Assembly: GCF_026340465.1 (NCBI RefSeq)
Contig: NZ_JAPEPC010000001.1
Span: 6,835,501 to 6,899,500, forward strand
DNA from: Streptomyces sp. NBC_01306
Lineage (GTDB): Bacteria; Actinomycetota; Actinomycetes; Streptomycetales; Streptomycetaceae
Reading direction: 5' to 3'
DNA length: 64,000 bases
The first letter of the stretch is position 1, and every line of letters begins with the position of its first letter. Shown here piece by piece: positions 15,484-24,069 of this stretch. Under the pieces are notes generated by a model. The model was not told the DNA's origin and did no database searches. It worked only from the letters and a program-made list of their open reading frames with translations. Both the position numbers and the translations under genes were made by a program.

Positions 15484-16749
15484 ATGAGTCTGTGGCAACC
15501 CTGGTCGCTGCGGGAGCTGGTACGGGACCTCGCCGCCGGGCGGACCACCGCGACGGCCGCGCTGGATCGGTCCCGCGCCCGCATCGCCGCGACAGAACCG
15601 GAGGTCATGGCCTGGGTCGGCCAGGCGGGCGACCCGGACGGCATCGCCACATCCGGGCCGCTGGCGGGCACCCCGTTCGGTGTCAAGGACATCATCGACG
15701 TCGCCGGCCGGTCCACCCGCTGCGGCTCGGCACTGCGCGCTGACGACGCTCCCGCAAGGGCGGACGCACCGATCGTCCGGGCCTGGCGCGACGCCGGAGC
15801 CACCGTCGTCGGGAAGACCGTCACCACCGAGTTCGCATACTTCGCCCCTGGCCCGACCCGTAACCCCGCCGCCCCGGGGCACACTCCCGGCGGCTCGTCC
15901 AGCGGTTCGGCCGCCGCGGTCGCCTGCGGTCACGTCCCGCTCGCCATCGGCTCCCAGACCGCCGGATCAGTCACCCGCCCGGCCTCGTACTGCGGTGTCG
16001 CGTCTCTGGTCATGACGCACGGACGGTTCCCCCTGGACGGTGTGGTCGGCCTCAGCCCCAGCTTCGACAGCCACGGGTTCTACGCGGCGGGCGCGACCGA
16101 CCTCGCGGTCGCCTGGGAAGCCCTCACCGGCAGTGGGCCCGCGCCTTCCGGCCCCGCGCCCTCCGACCCCGCGGCGCCGCCCCGCGTACTGCTGTGGACG
16201 GCGGGGCCGATCGGCGGGCTGAGCGACGACATGCGGCAGGCGCTTGAGACAGCCGGCAAGCGGCTGGCTGCCGCGGGTGCCGAGGTGGAGGCCTTTCCCG
16301 AGGAGCGGCTCATCGCCGACGTGACGGCCGCGCATCCCGTGATCATGGCGTACGAGGCCGCACGCGAACGCGCCGCCGAACGCGCCGTCGCCGACCGGCT
16401 GAGCGCGCCGCTGGCGCTGTTGCTCCGCGACGGCGCCGCGACTTCGGACGCCGGTCTCGCGGCCGCCCGCAGCACTGTCGCAGCGGCCCGTCCCAGGATG
16501 GCCGCGCTGCTGGCGTCCTATGACGTCATCGTCGGACCCGCCGCCCTGGGCTCCGCCCCGGCCGGGCTGGACGCCACCGGAGACCCCGTGCTCAGCAGGG
16601 CCTGGCAGGCGCTGGGCCTGCCCGTTGTGACGGTGCCCGGGCTGTATGACACGGCAGGGCTGCCACTCGGAATTCAGGCGGTCGGCCCGGCGCACGGCGA
16701 ATCCGGCCTGCTGGCCAGGAGCGCCTGGATCGAGGCGGTGCTGTCCTGA
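15484..16749 (+). CDS. iacH: Amidase-signature-family protein, IacH-like
   Basis: A 421-residue amidase-signature enzyme with the complete Ser-cisSer-Lys triad: Lys68 (FGVKDII), Ser138 (GGSSSGSAAA) and Ser162 (TAGSVTRPAS). The spacing of 70 and 24 residues fits the family. iac clusters contain one amidase-like gene, iacH, whose exact step is still debated. The ATG at 15484 has GGGAGA upstream. It is followed after 36 bp by the iacI homologue, as expected for an iacHI pair. Without that context it would be called a generic amidase. Confidence 0.83.
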   Translation: MSLWQPWSLRELVRDLAAGRTTATAALDRSRARIAATEPEVMAWVGQAGDPDGIATSGPLAGTPFGVKDIIDVAGRSTRCGSALRADDAPARADAPIVRAWRDAGATVVGKTVTTEFAYFAPGPTRNPAAPGHTPGGSSSGSAAAVACGHVPLAIGSQTAGSVTRPASYCGVASLVMTHGRFPLDGVVGLSPSFDSHGFYAAGATDLAVAWEALTGSGPAPSGPAPSDPAAPPRVLLWTAGPIGGLSDDMRQALETAGKRLAAAGAEVEAFPEERLIADVTAAHPVIMAYEAARERAAERAVADRLSAPLALLLRDGAATSDAGLAAARSTVAAARPRMAALLASYDVIVGPAALGSAPAGLDATGDPVLSRAWQALGLPVVTVPGLYDTAGLPLGIQAVGPAHGESGLLARSAWIEAVLS

Positions 16750-16785
16750 AGCCCGATGGGCGAGCGACACGAGAAGGAGCTGTCC

Positions 16786-17367
16786 GTGCGAGACGTGAAG
16801 GAGCCACCGGTGACCGGCCAGGACACGATTGCCGCGCTTGTACAGCGCATCGAGACACTGGAGGCCGAGGCCGATATCCGGCGGCTCCAGACGCGCTACA
16901 TGTTCCTGTGCGACACGCCCTGCCCCGAGTTCGGTGTGCGGGACGACAGCCACCGTATCGACCTGATCATGGAGCTGTACGCGGAGGACGCCGTCTGGGA
17001 GGGCGTCGGCGAGTACTACGACGGCCAGTTCGGCCGCGCCGAGGGGGCCGCCCGGATACGCGCCCACTTCGAAGGGTTCTGGGGTGAGAAGCGGGACCCC
17101 GAACTCCTGCTGAACGCGCACTATGTGACGTCGGAACAGATTCATGTCGACGGGGCCGAGGCCACGGGCCAGTGGATCCACATGCAGCCGTGGCTCTTCG
17201 CCGACGGCACCGCGCTGTTGCGGTCGAGCCGTCTCAACAACGCCTTCCGGCGCATCGACGGCACATGGCGGATCACCCGGACCCGGACCGAGAACGTGTT
17301 CGTCGCGCCGCTGCCGCAGCACTTCACCGGTGACTTCCCGTCCGCCTCCGTGCTGATGCGGCCGTAG
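16786..17367 (+). CDS. iacI: NTF2/SnoaL-like protein, IacI-like
   Basis: A 193-residue protein with an NTF2-like cone fold. An N-terminal helix (ALVQRIETLEAEADIRRLQTRYM) is followed by YAEDAVWEGVG, an inserted DGQFGRAEG loop and C-terminal strands (RIDGTWRITRTRTENVF). It belongs to the SnoaL_4/polyketide-cyclase-like group in which IacI falls. The start is the GTG at 16786, preceded by AAGGAG with a 6-base spacing. It pairs with iacH, and its role in IAA catabolism is reported to be important but enzymatically obscure. The stop codon is 38 bp before the GNAT gene. Confidence 0.8.
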   Translation: MRDVKEPPVTGQDTIAALVQRIETLEAEADIRRLQTRYMFLCDTPCPEFGVRDDSHRIDLIMELYAEDAVWEGVGEYYDGQFGRAEGAARIRAHFEGFWGEKRDPELLLNAHYVTSEQIHVDGAEATGQWIHMQPWLFADGTALLRSSRLNNAFRRIDGTWRITRTRTENVFVAPLPQHFTGDFPSASVLMRP

Positions 17368-17405
17368 TGGAAGCGCGTTCGCGGGCGCGCGATAGGTTGC
17401 CGGCC

Positions 17406-17954
17406 ATGACTGAACCAGGGTCCGTCAGCTGGCCACCTGCCCCGATCAGGACCGAGCGGCTCGTGCTCCGGGAGCCCGAGGCCCGGGACCGTGCGGCGTG
17501 CATCGAGCTGTTCACCTCGCCTGAGGTGGGCGCCTTCATAGGCGGGCCTCGGCCGCGTGATGAGCTGGAACGCACAGTGCCCGAGACGCCCGGGGGGCGC
17601 CCCGGCCTTTTCGTGATCGAGCTCGACGGAGCGATGATCGGCACCATCGAACTCAACCGGCGCGACGCCGCGCACCGGAGTCAAGTCCGTCCGGATGCCG
17701 GAGAGTCCGAGCTCGGCTACCTGTTCCTGCCGGAGGCGTGGGGGCGCGGGTACGCCTTCGAGGCGTGCACGGCTGCGCTCGGCTGGTTCGCCGACGCGCT
17801 ACCCGGAGAGCCGGTGGTGCTCTGCACCCAGACCGCCAACGACCGCTCGATGCGCCTCGCGGCGAAGCTGGGCTTCACCGAGGTGCAACGGTACGAGGAG
17901 TGGGGCGCCGAGCAGTGGTTCGGCGTGTGGTCCCCGATCACGCCGTCCGGTTGA
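17406..17954 (+). CDS. GNAT-family N-acetyltransferase (RimJ/RimL-like)
   Basis: A 182-residue acetyltransferase_3-type protein. It starts with the RTERLVLREPEARD strand, has the acetyl-CoA loop GYLFLPEAWGRGYAFEA and ends with the NDRSMRLAAKLGFTEVQRYEEWG motif. It transfers acetyl groups to an amine, but the acceptor is unknown. It is transcribed in the same direction as iacHI and only 38 bp behind, so it may be co-transcribed. A strong terminator follows. I see no functional link to auxin degradation. Confidence 0.85.
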   Translation: MTEPGSVSWPPAPIRTERLVLREPEARDRAACIELFTSPEVGAFIGGPRPRDELERTVPETPGGRPGLFVIELDGAMIGTIELNRRDAAHRSQVRPDAGESELGYLFLPEAWGRGYAFEACTAALGWFADALPGEPVVLCTQTANDRSMRLAAKLGFTEVQRYEEWGAEQWFGVWSPITPSG

Positions 17955-18115
17955 ACTCCTGCTCCACGGCGCTGATTCACCAGACCGAGGGCGGTGGACC
18001 GACAGCCCTTCGCGCTGCTGGGGACGTTGTTCGGCGCATACGCCGAAACCGTCCCCGAATTCGCTCGCAGCTCTGCGACGCAGGCGCAACTCCGCACCCC
18101 GCGCAGCAATATGAC

Positions 18116-18148
18116 GGGCCGTCGGAGCCTTCGGGGCTCCGACGGCCC
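18116..18148 (+). terminator. Strong hairpin after the GNAT gene
   Basis: GGGCCGTCGGAGCC (18116-18129), a 5-nt loop beginning TTCG, and GGCTCCGACGGCCC (18135-18148): perfect 14-bp arms. It lies in the 281-bp gap between GNAT and the convergent small secreted gene, and probably ends transcription from the iacHI side. Nothing else is recognisable in that gap. Confidence 0.8.
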
Positions 18149-18235
18149 GGTCGTGCTGTCGCTGCACGAGGCGTCGGCCACAGGTCGTGAGGGCTGTACC
18201 TGGAAGGCCGGCTCCTCCGGCGCAACGGGGTGATG

Positions 18236-18529
18236 TCACTCCACCGCGGAAGCCAGGCTGAGTACCGGCGCGGCCTGGTCGGTGAGCTGGTGCAGCTGGT
18301 TCAGTTCGTTCAGGTGGTTCAAGCCGGCCAGCTGATCCTTCACCTTCGGGAGCCGGGCGGCGTACGGCGCGGGGATGCCGGTCGTGGCGATGGCATCGAG
18401 CTCGCCGATGGGATTCAGCTTCGAGCCGGCCCGGCCGGACGAGTCAGCGGCGTGCGCCGACGACATGGCAAGGCACGGGAGGGCGGCGGCCAGAGCGAGG
18501 CATGCGGCAATTCGTCGTGTTGTGGTCAT
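18236..18529 (-). CDS. Small secreted protein of unknown function
   Basis: A 97-residue protein with a clear Sec signal: TTTRR, a hydrophobic stretch IAACLALAAALPCLAM and an AHA-A cleavage site near residue 27. The mature part of about 70 residues is Leu/Asn/Gln-rich, with a heptad-like LAGLNHLNELNQLHQL segment that could form an amphipathic helix. Similar small exported proteins are frequent in Streptomyces and unassigned. Coding content looks real because the signal peptide is well formed, but the Shine-Dalgarno site is weak. Confidence 0.65.
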   Translation of the reverse strand: MTTTRRIAACLALAAALPCLAMSSAHAADSSGRAGSKLNPIGELDAIATTGIPAPYAARLPKVKDQLAGLNHLNELNQLHQLTDQAAPVLSLASAVE

Positions 18530-18649
18530 ACATGTGCAAACGCGCCGATGCGTCTATGGACACGGCGCAGGCCGGCTGCGGCGTAGCGCCCCCGGAGTTC
18601 CTGAGGTTTCTGAATCTATAAATCAGATCGCCTGCAACGGAAACATCTG

Positions 18650-18679
18650 TTGGACAGAATTTCCGGCACGCCCCAGGAT
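18650..18679 (+). promoter_or_regulatory. Putative promoter of the flavin monooxygenase cassette
   Basis: TTGGAC (18650-18655), 18-nt spacer, CAGGAT (18674-18679). The predicted leader is about 58 nt to the GTG start at 18744. It lies in the 214-bp divergent gap. Confidence 0.35.
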
Positions 18680-18743
18680 TTCCCGTGCGGTAGCGCAGTC
18701 AACGCGACACAGGGATGAACTACCGCCTGAGTGGAGGCTGAAA

Positions 18744-20030
18744 GTGCCAAGTGAAGAGACCGAAGTAGTCATCGTCGGGGCGGGCCAGGCGGGCGTGGCG
18801 ATGAGTGAGCACCTGGGAGCCTGCGGCGTACCGCACATCGTCCTGGAGCGGCACCGTATCGCCGAGCGGTGGCGCTCGGAGCGGTGGGATTCCCTGGTCG
18901 CGAACGGGCCCGCGTGGCACGACCGGTTCCCGGGGCTGGAGTTCGCCGACGTCGACCCCGACGGCTTCGCGTCGAAGGGACAGGTCGCGGACTACTTCGC
19001 CGCGTACGCCGAGAAGATCGGTGCCCCGGTCCGGTGCGGTGTCGAGGTGACCTCGGTGCGCAAGCACGCCGGCCGGCCCGGCTTCCGGGTCGAGACGTCG
19101 GACGGCACCATCGACGCGCGCTTCGTCGTGGCTGCGACCGGACCCTTCCAGCGGCCCGTGATCCCGCCCATCGTCCCGGACGGCGCCGGCCCCGTGCAGA
19201 TCCACTCCAGCGGGTACCGCAATCCGGAGCAACTGCCCGAGGGGGCGGTCCTCGTGGTCGGGGCGGGCTCATCCGGGGTGCAGATCGCCGACGAACTCCG
19301 CCGGTCGGGGCGCCAGGTCTTCCTCTCCGTCGGCCCGCACGACCGTCCTCCCCGCGAGTACCGCGGACGTGACTTCTGCTGGTGGCTCGGTGTGCTCGGG
19401 CTCTGGGACGCGGAGACGCCTCCGCAGGGTGCCGCACATGTCACCATCGCGGTCAGCGGCGCCCGGGGCGGCCACACCGTGGACTTCCGTGCCCTGGCCG
19501 GCACCGGCATCCAGCTCGTCGGCATGACCGCGTCCTGCGACGACGGCGTACTGCGCTTCGCGCCGGATCTCGCCACGAACATAGCCCTCGGCGACGCCAA
19601 GTACCTCGCACTGCTTCAGGCGGCCGACGCGTACGTCGAGCGCAATGGGCTCGACCTCCCCGAGGAGCCGGAGGCACATGTCCTCGGCCCGGACCCGGAA
19701 TGCGTGACCGACCCGCTCCCGGAGCTCGACCTGGCCGGGGCCGGCGTCACCTCGATCGTCTGGGCGACGGGCTTCGCCACCGACTACAGCTGGCTCGACG
19801 TCGACGCTTTCGACGAGAACGGCCGGCCGGACCAGCGACGAGGAGTGTCCTCCGAACCCGGCGTCTACTTCGTGGGCCTGCCCTGGCTGTCCCGCCGCGG
19901 GTCGAGCTTCATCTGGGGCGTCTGGCACGACGCCAGGTACATCGCCGACCACATCACGACCCAGCGGGGCTACCTCGCGTACAGCACCACCGACCGGCCC
20001 GGCGCCGTGCCGGCGACCCGGCAGAACTGA
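18744..20030 (+). CDS. FAD/NAD(P)H flavin-containing monooxygenase (class B, CzcO/YUCCA-like)
   Basis: A 428-residue protein with two dinucleotide motifs: GAGQAG at residues 12-17 for FAD and GAGSSG at 173-178 for NADPH. An FMO-like HSSGYRNPE segment lies between them at 154-162, and a C-terminal ATGF motif is present. Such enzymes oxygenate nitrogen or sulfur atoms or perform oxidative decarboxylation. The start is the GTG at 18744, behind GGAGG with 6-base spacing; the longer open frame upstream is not coding. It is the first gene of a cassette with RidA, DUF1028 and M20 genes, all nearly contiguous. The substrate is unknown; a nitrogenous aromatic or amino-acid derivative is plausible. Confidence 0.85.
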   Translation: MPSEETEVVIVGAGQAGVAMSEHLGACGVPHIVLERHRIAERWRSERWDSLVANGPAWHDRFPGLEFADVDPDGFASKGQVADYFAAYAEKIGAPVRCGVEVTSVRKHAGRPGFRVETSDGTIDARFVVAATGPFQRPVIPPIVPDGAGPVQIHSSGYRNPEQLPEGAVLVVGAGSSGVQIADELRRSGRQVFLSVGPHDRPPREYRGRDFCWWLGVLGLWDAETPPQGAAHVTIAVSGARGGHTVDFRALAGTGIQLVGMTASCDDGVLRFAPDLATNIALGDAKYLALLQAADAYVERNGLDLPEEPEAHVLGPDPECVTDPLPELDLAGAGVTSIVWATGFATDYSWLDVDAFDENGRPDQRRGVSSEPGVYFVGLPWLSRRGSSFIWGVWHDARYIADHITTQRGYLAYSTTDRPGAVPATRQN

Positions 20031-20040
20031 GGAGCAGAAG

Positions 20041-20511
20041 ATGACCTCCACGAGCAACGGCCGCCCGGCGAGGGGCCCGGTCACCGCGGGCGGGCACACC
20101 CGGATCAGGCCGTTCAACACCCGCGACACCTATCCCGAGCAGAACCTCGACAACGACCTCTGTCAGGCCGTCGTGGCCGGCAACACCGTCTACGTCCGGG
20201 GCCAGATCGGTCAGGACCTCGACACCAGCGAGTCGGTCGGAATCGGTGACGCCGGGGCCCAGGCCGAGCAGGCGATGGCCAACATCAAGATGCTGCTCGA
20301 AGAAGCGGGCAGCCGCATGGAGCACCTCGTCAAACTGACGATCTATCTGATCGACCCGCGCTACCGCGAGGCCGTGTACCGCACGGTGGGCCGCTGGACC
20401 AAGGGCGTGCACCCGATCTCCACCGGCATCGTGGTGTCCGCTCTGGCCCGTGCGGAGTGGCTGTGCGAGATCGACGCCGTCGCGGTGATCCCGGAGGGGG
20501 AGCGGTCATGA
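20041..20511 (+). CDS. RidA-family (YjgF/YER057c/UK114) protein
   Basis: A 156-residue protein with the RidA trimer fold: NDLCQAVVAGNTVYVRGQIGQDL, QAEQAMANIKMLLEEAGSRMEHLVKLTIYLID and a C-terminal ALARAEWLCEIDAVAVIP. Classical RidA hydrolyses reactive enamine/imine intermediates, and catabolic relatives act as deaminases. The usual catalytic Arg appears replaced in the ALARAEWLCEI strand, so this may be one of the specialised Rid subfamilies. It follows the monooxygenase by 10 bp and overlaps DUF1028 by 4 bp, suggesting it handles an imine made by the monooxygenase (inference). Confidence 0.88.
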   Translation: MTSTSNGRPARGPVTAGGHTRIRPFNTRDTYPEQNLDNDLCQAVVAGNTVYVRGQIGQDLDTSESVGIGDAGAQAEQAMANIKMLLEEAGSRMEHLVKLTIYLIDPRYREAVYRTVGRWTKGVHPISTGIVVSALARAEWLCEIDAVAVIPEGERS

Positions 20512-21182
20512 CTTTCTCCCTGGTGGTCCGTGACGGCGAGCGGTTCGGTATCGCGGTCAGCTCGTCGAGCCCGGCGGTCGCGGCCCGCGTCGCCCATCTC
20601 GCACCCGGTGTCGGCGCGGCGGCGTCGCAGAACGTCACCGATCCCACCCTCGGCACGAGCCTGCTGGCCGGGCTCGCGGAACACGGCGACGGACAGCGCG
20701 CCCTGGCCGACGTCACCGGTGCGGCGCGGAACGCGAAGACCATCGGCTACCGGCAGTTGACGGTGCTCGGCCGCTCCGGCCCCGGATTCGCGTACAGCGG
20801 TCCGGGGACGCTGGGCACACACGCGTCGGCCACCGGGGACGGTGCGGTCGCGGCGGGCAACATGCTGTCGGGCGAACACATCCCGCAGGTGCTCCTCGAC
20901 GCGTACACGACGGCCACCGGCGAGTTGGAAGAGCGTCTGATCGCCGCCCTGCGTGCCGCCGTGGCGGCCGGCGGGGAGGAAGGGCCGGTGCACTCCGCGG
21001 GCCTGGCGGTCGTCGCGGACGTGGACTGGCGGGTCACCGACCTGCGCGTGGACTGGGCCGACGACCCCGTCGACCGGCTCGCCGAACTCCTCGACGTCTG
21101 GCTGCCGCAGCGCGACGACTACGTACGGCGCGGACTCGACCCGCAGGCCGCGCCCTCGTACGGCGTCCTGGGCGATCTGTGA
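20508..21182 (+). CDS. DUF1028 (Ntn-hydrolase-like) family protein
   Basis: A 224-residue DUF1028 protein beginning MTFSLVVRDGERFGIAVSSSSPAVAARV, followed by GVGAAASQNVTDPTLG and GNMLSGEHIPQVLLDAY. The family resembles proteasome/Ntn hydrolases and often occurs beside RidA and amidohydrolases in catabolic clusters, with no established reaction. The ATG at 20508 overlaps the ridA stop codon, and its own stop shares a base with the next start (TGATG), so translation is coupled on both sides. Confidence 0.85.
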   Translation: MTFSLVVRDGERFGIAVSSSSPAVAARVAHLAPGVGAAASQNVTDPTLGTSLLAGLAEHGDGQRALADVTGAARNAKTIGYRQLTVLGRSGPGFAYSGPGTLGTHASATGDGAVAAGNMLSGEHIPQVLLDAYTTATGELEERLIAALRAAVAAGGEEGPVHSAGLAVVADVDWRVTDLRVDWADDPVDRLAELLDVWLPQRDDYVRRGLDPQAAPSYGVLGDL

Positions 21183-22327
21183 TGGGCGCGCTGAAAGCGG
21201 CCGCCCGGCGCGAGATCGACCGCCAGGCCGACGAGCTGGTCGGTCTCTCCGAGCGGCTGCACGCCGACCCGGAGACGGCCTGGGAGGAGCACCGGGCCGC
21301 CGCAGCCGTGCCGGAACTGCTGGACCGCGCCGGATTCGAGGTCACCTCGTCCTACCTGGGCCTGGAGACGGCGTTCCTGGCCCGGTTCGGCAGCGGGCCC
21401 ACGAGGATCGCGCTGTGCGCCGAGTACGACGCGCTGCCCGGCCTCGGCCATGCCTGCGGGCACAACCTCATCGCGGCGAGCTCCGTCGGGGCCGCGCTCG
21501 GTCTGGCAGCCGTCGCCGACGAAGCCGGCCTCACCGTGGAGGTCTACGGCACACCCGCCGAAGAAGGCGGCGGCGGCAAGATCGAGATGCTCGACCGGGG
21601 AGCCTTCGCCGGAGTGGACCTCGCCATGATGGCGCACCCGGCGCCGGTCGACGTCGCCGAGGCCCGTCCGTTCGCGGTCATCCACTCCAAGATCGCCTAC
21701 ACCGGGAAGTCCGCCCACGCCGCGGCCTATCCCGAAGCCGGGGTCAACGCGGCTGACGCCTTCACCGTGGCCCAGGTCGCGATCGGGCTGCTCCGGCAGC
21801 AACTGCCGCCATCGGCCCGCGTGCACGGCGTGGTGACCCACGCGGGGGACGCGCCGAACGCCATCCCGGACCGGACCACCGGCCGGTGGTACGTACGGGC
21901 GGAGACGCTCGCCGAACTGGCCGAGCTGGAACCACGCGTCATGCGGGCCTTCGAAGCGGGCGCCCTCGCGACCGGCTGCGAGCTGGAGATCGAACCGGAG
22001 AGCAAGCCGTACGCGGAGTTCCGCACGGACGAGACCGCTCTCGGGCACTACCGGGCGAACGCCCTCGCGCTGGGACGCGAGTTCGCGCCGCCCGGCCAGG
22101 CGGCACGGATGAACCGTGCCTCCACCGACATGGGCAACGTGTCGCAAGTGGTGCCGGCCATCCACCCCTACATCGGCATCGGATCGCTGCCGGCCACCAA
22201 CCATCAGCACGAGTTCGCCGCGTTCTGCGTGGGCGGAAAGGCCCAGCGGGCTCTGCTCGACGCGGCGATCGCGCTGGCCTGGACCGGCCTGGACCGAAGC
22301 GGGGCGGCCGGGGGGACGAGGTCATGA
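21182..22327 (+). CDS. M20-family metallo-amidohydrolase (AbgB/ACY1L2-like, M20D)
   Basis: A 381-residue zinc/manganese amidohydrolase. The core motifs are CAEYDALPGLGHACGHN, TPAEEGGGGK, MMAHP, the dimerisation domain beginning KIAYTGKSAHAAAYPEAGVNA, and a C-terminal TDMGNVSQVVPAIHPYI. The M20D group includes p-aminobenzoyl-glutamate and IAA-amino-acid hydrolases, so release of an amino acid from an N-acyl conjugate is a reasonable guess. I use the ATG at 21182; a GTG one codon earlier is also possible. It closes the monooxygenase-RidA-DUF1028-M20 chain. Confidence 0.87.
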   Translation: MGALKAAARREIDRQADELVGLSERLHADPETAWEEHRAAAAVPELLDRAGFEVTSSYLGLETAFLARFGSGPTRIALCAEYDALPGLGHACGHNLIAASSVGAALGLAAVADEAGLTVEVYGTPAEEGGGGKIEMLDRGAFAGVDLAMMAHPAPVDVAEARPFAVIHSKIAYTGKSAHAAAYPEAGVNAADAFTVAQVAIGLLRQQLPPSARVHGVVTHAGDAPNAIPDRTTGRWYVRAETLAELAELEPRVMRAFEAGALATGCELEIEPESKPYAEFRTDETALGHYRANALALGREFAPPGQAARMNRASTDMGNVSQVVPAIHPYIGIGSLPATNHQHEFAAFCVGGKAQRALLDAAIALAWTGLDRSGAAGGTRS

Positions 22328-22530
22328 CGGGAGCGGCCGGCGCCGTGGCCACACGGATCGATCCCGTGCAGTGGACGACCCCGGTCGCCACCAGGCCCGG
22401 GCCCGGCCCGGCCGCTTCCCCCGTCGGCCGGTTCGACGGCATGCGCCGCGGCCGTCAACCGCTGCTCACCGCCGCCCGGTGCCGCGCCGGCACCCCCGGC
22501 GCACCGGCCGGGCCGGCCCCGCCCCCCTGA
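22324..22530 (+). CDS. Possible 68-residue Pro/Arg/Ala-rich protein
   Basis: An ATG at 22324 overlaps the M20 stop codon (ATGA) and opens a 68-codon frame ending just before the transporter leader. The product is rich in Ala, Pro, Gly and Arg and has no motif I know. The coupling geometry is the same as for real genes in this operon, but the composition is also what random GC-rich sequence gives. I regard it as doubtful. Confidence 0.25.
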   Translation: MTGAAGAVATRIDPVQWTTPVATRPGPGPAASPVGRFDGMRRGRQPLLTAARCRAGTPGAPAGPAPPP

Positions 22531-22611
22531 CCGGCCTGCCCGCGCTCCGACGGCACACGCCGACGGTGCCCGCACAGCTCAGCTTCTCCCCCCATCCCCA
22601 AGGAGGTGTGT

Positions 22612-23988
22612 ATGCCCACACGTAACACCGGCACCACGACGACCGAGGCCGAGGTGGCCACCGATGTGGTCGCACTGCGCAGGAACGTCGCCGCGGGAGC
22701 CATCGGTGTGTTCGTGCACTGGTTCGACTGGGCTGCCTACGCCTACCTCGCCGGCACCGTCGCCACCGTGTTCTTCCCGGCAGAGGACAGCACCACCGGG
22801 CTGCTCGCCGTGTTCGGCGTGTTCGCGGTGTCGTTCGGCGTCCGGCCGATCGGCGCCATGGTCTTCGGGCCGCTCGGCGACAGGATCGGCCGCAAGCGCA
22901 CCTTGTCACTGGTCATCTTCATGATGTCCGGCGCGACCCTGACGATCGGTCTGCTGCCCGGTTACGCGACGATCGGGGTCGCCGCCCCGGTGCTCCTGCT
23001 GGTCCTGCGCCTCATACAGGGCTTCGCCGCGGGCGGCGAGTTCGGCAGCGCGGCGAGCTTCCTGGCCGAGAGCGCCCCGCGGCGGCGCCGCGGATTCGGG
23101 GTCAGCTGGCTGGAGGTCGGCTCCCTGCTGGGCTTCCTCGCCGGATCGTTCGTCTTCCTGCTGCTGTCCTCGGGGCTCGACGACAGCCAGCTGACGTCTT
23201 GGGGCTGGCGCATCCCCTTCCTCATCGCCGCGCCCCTGGGCGTCATCGGCTTCATCATCCGCAACAAGATCGAGGACACCCCCGAGTACCGGGCGCTCGA
23301 AGCCAACGACACCGTCCCGCGCAGCCCCGTACGAGAACTGCTCCGCACCGAGAAGCGGCAACTGCTCCAGGCGGCAGGCCTCATGACCGCCATGCACGTG
23401 CCCTTCTACATCGTGCTGACCTATCTGGTGACGTACGAGACCGACCACCTGGGGCAGTCGTCCGACAACGCGGCCCTGCTGTCCACGGCGATCTCGCTGC
23501 TGGGGCTGTTGTTCGTTCCGCTGTTCGGCCTGCTGTCCGACCGGGTGGGACGTAAACCGGTCTTCGTCGGAGCGACGGTGGCCCTGCTGGTCCTCGCCGT
23601 CCCCGCGTTCCTGCTGATGCGGACCGGGCTCGTCGGAACCTGGGTGGCGGGGCTCGTGCTCGGCGTGATCCTCGCGGCGATCCTCGGCACCTACGCGGTG
23701 TGGTCGGCGGAGATCTTCCCCACCCGCACCCGCCAGAGCGGCCTGTCCATCGCGTACAACATCACCGCCGCCCTCTTCGCCGGCACGGTGCCCTATCTGA
23801 TGACCGTGCTCATCTCCGCGACCAGCAGCACCCTGCTGCCCGGCTTCTACCTGATGGTGTTCGCCGTGGGTGGCCTCGTCGCCGCGCTGTCCCTCCGGGA
23901 GACAGCAGGCTCCGCCATGCTGCGCCCCGAGGACGTGCCCGACCCGGCACCCGAGGACGTGCCCGTGCCGGCCGCCGAGCACTCCTAG
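22612..23988 (+). CDS. MFS transporter, metabolite:H+ symporter (MHS) type
   Basis: A 458-residue membrane protein with 12 predicted helices. MHS signatures are WFDWAAYAYLAGTVATVFFP in helix 1, GVRPIGAMVFGPLGDRIGRKRTL in loop 2-3 and RLIQGFAAGGEFGSAASFLAE in helix 4. MHS members (ProP, ShiA, PcaT, KgtP relatives) import carboxylates, betaines or aromatic acids. AGGAGG ends five bases before the ATG at 22612, a very strong ribosome site. It lies 81 bp after the hydrolase cassette and before a LysR gene, and is therefore the probable importer of the cassette's substrate. Confidence 0.88.
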   Translation: MPTRNTGTTTTEAEVATDVVALRRNVAAGAIGVFVHWFDWAAYAYLAGTVATVFFPAEDSTTGLLAVFGVFAVSFGVRPIGAMVFGPLGDRIGRKRTLSLVIFMMSGATLTIGLLPGYATIGVAAPVLLLVLRLIQGFAAGGEFGSAASFLAESAPRRRRGFGVSWLEVGSLLGFLAGSFVFLLLSSGLDDSQLTSWGWRIPFLIAAPLGVIGFIIRNKIEDTPEYRALEANDTVPRSPVRELLRTEKRQLLQAAGLMTAMHVPFYIVLTYLVTYETDHLGQSSDNAALLSTAISLLGLLFVPLFGLLSDRVGRKPVFVGATVALLVLAVPAFLLMRTGLVGTWVAGLVLGVILAAILGTYAVWSAEIFPTRTRQSGLSIAYNITAALFAGTVPYLMTVLISATSSTLLPGFYLMVFAVGGLVAALSLRETAGSAMLRPEDVPDPAPEDVPVPAAEHS

Positions 23989-24069
23989 CGGCCGCCGCAT
24001 GAGGGCGGGCACGTCGGGCACGTACACGATCGTCCGGCGCGATGTTCACACCCGGCGCGAGGTGCGGAG

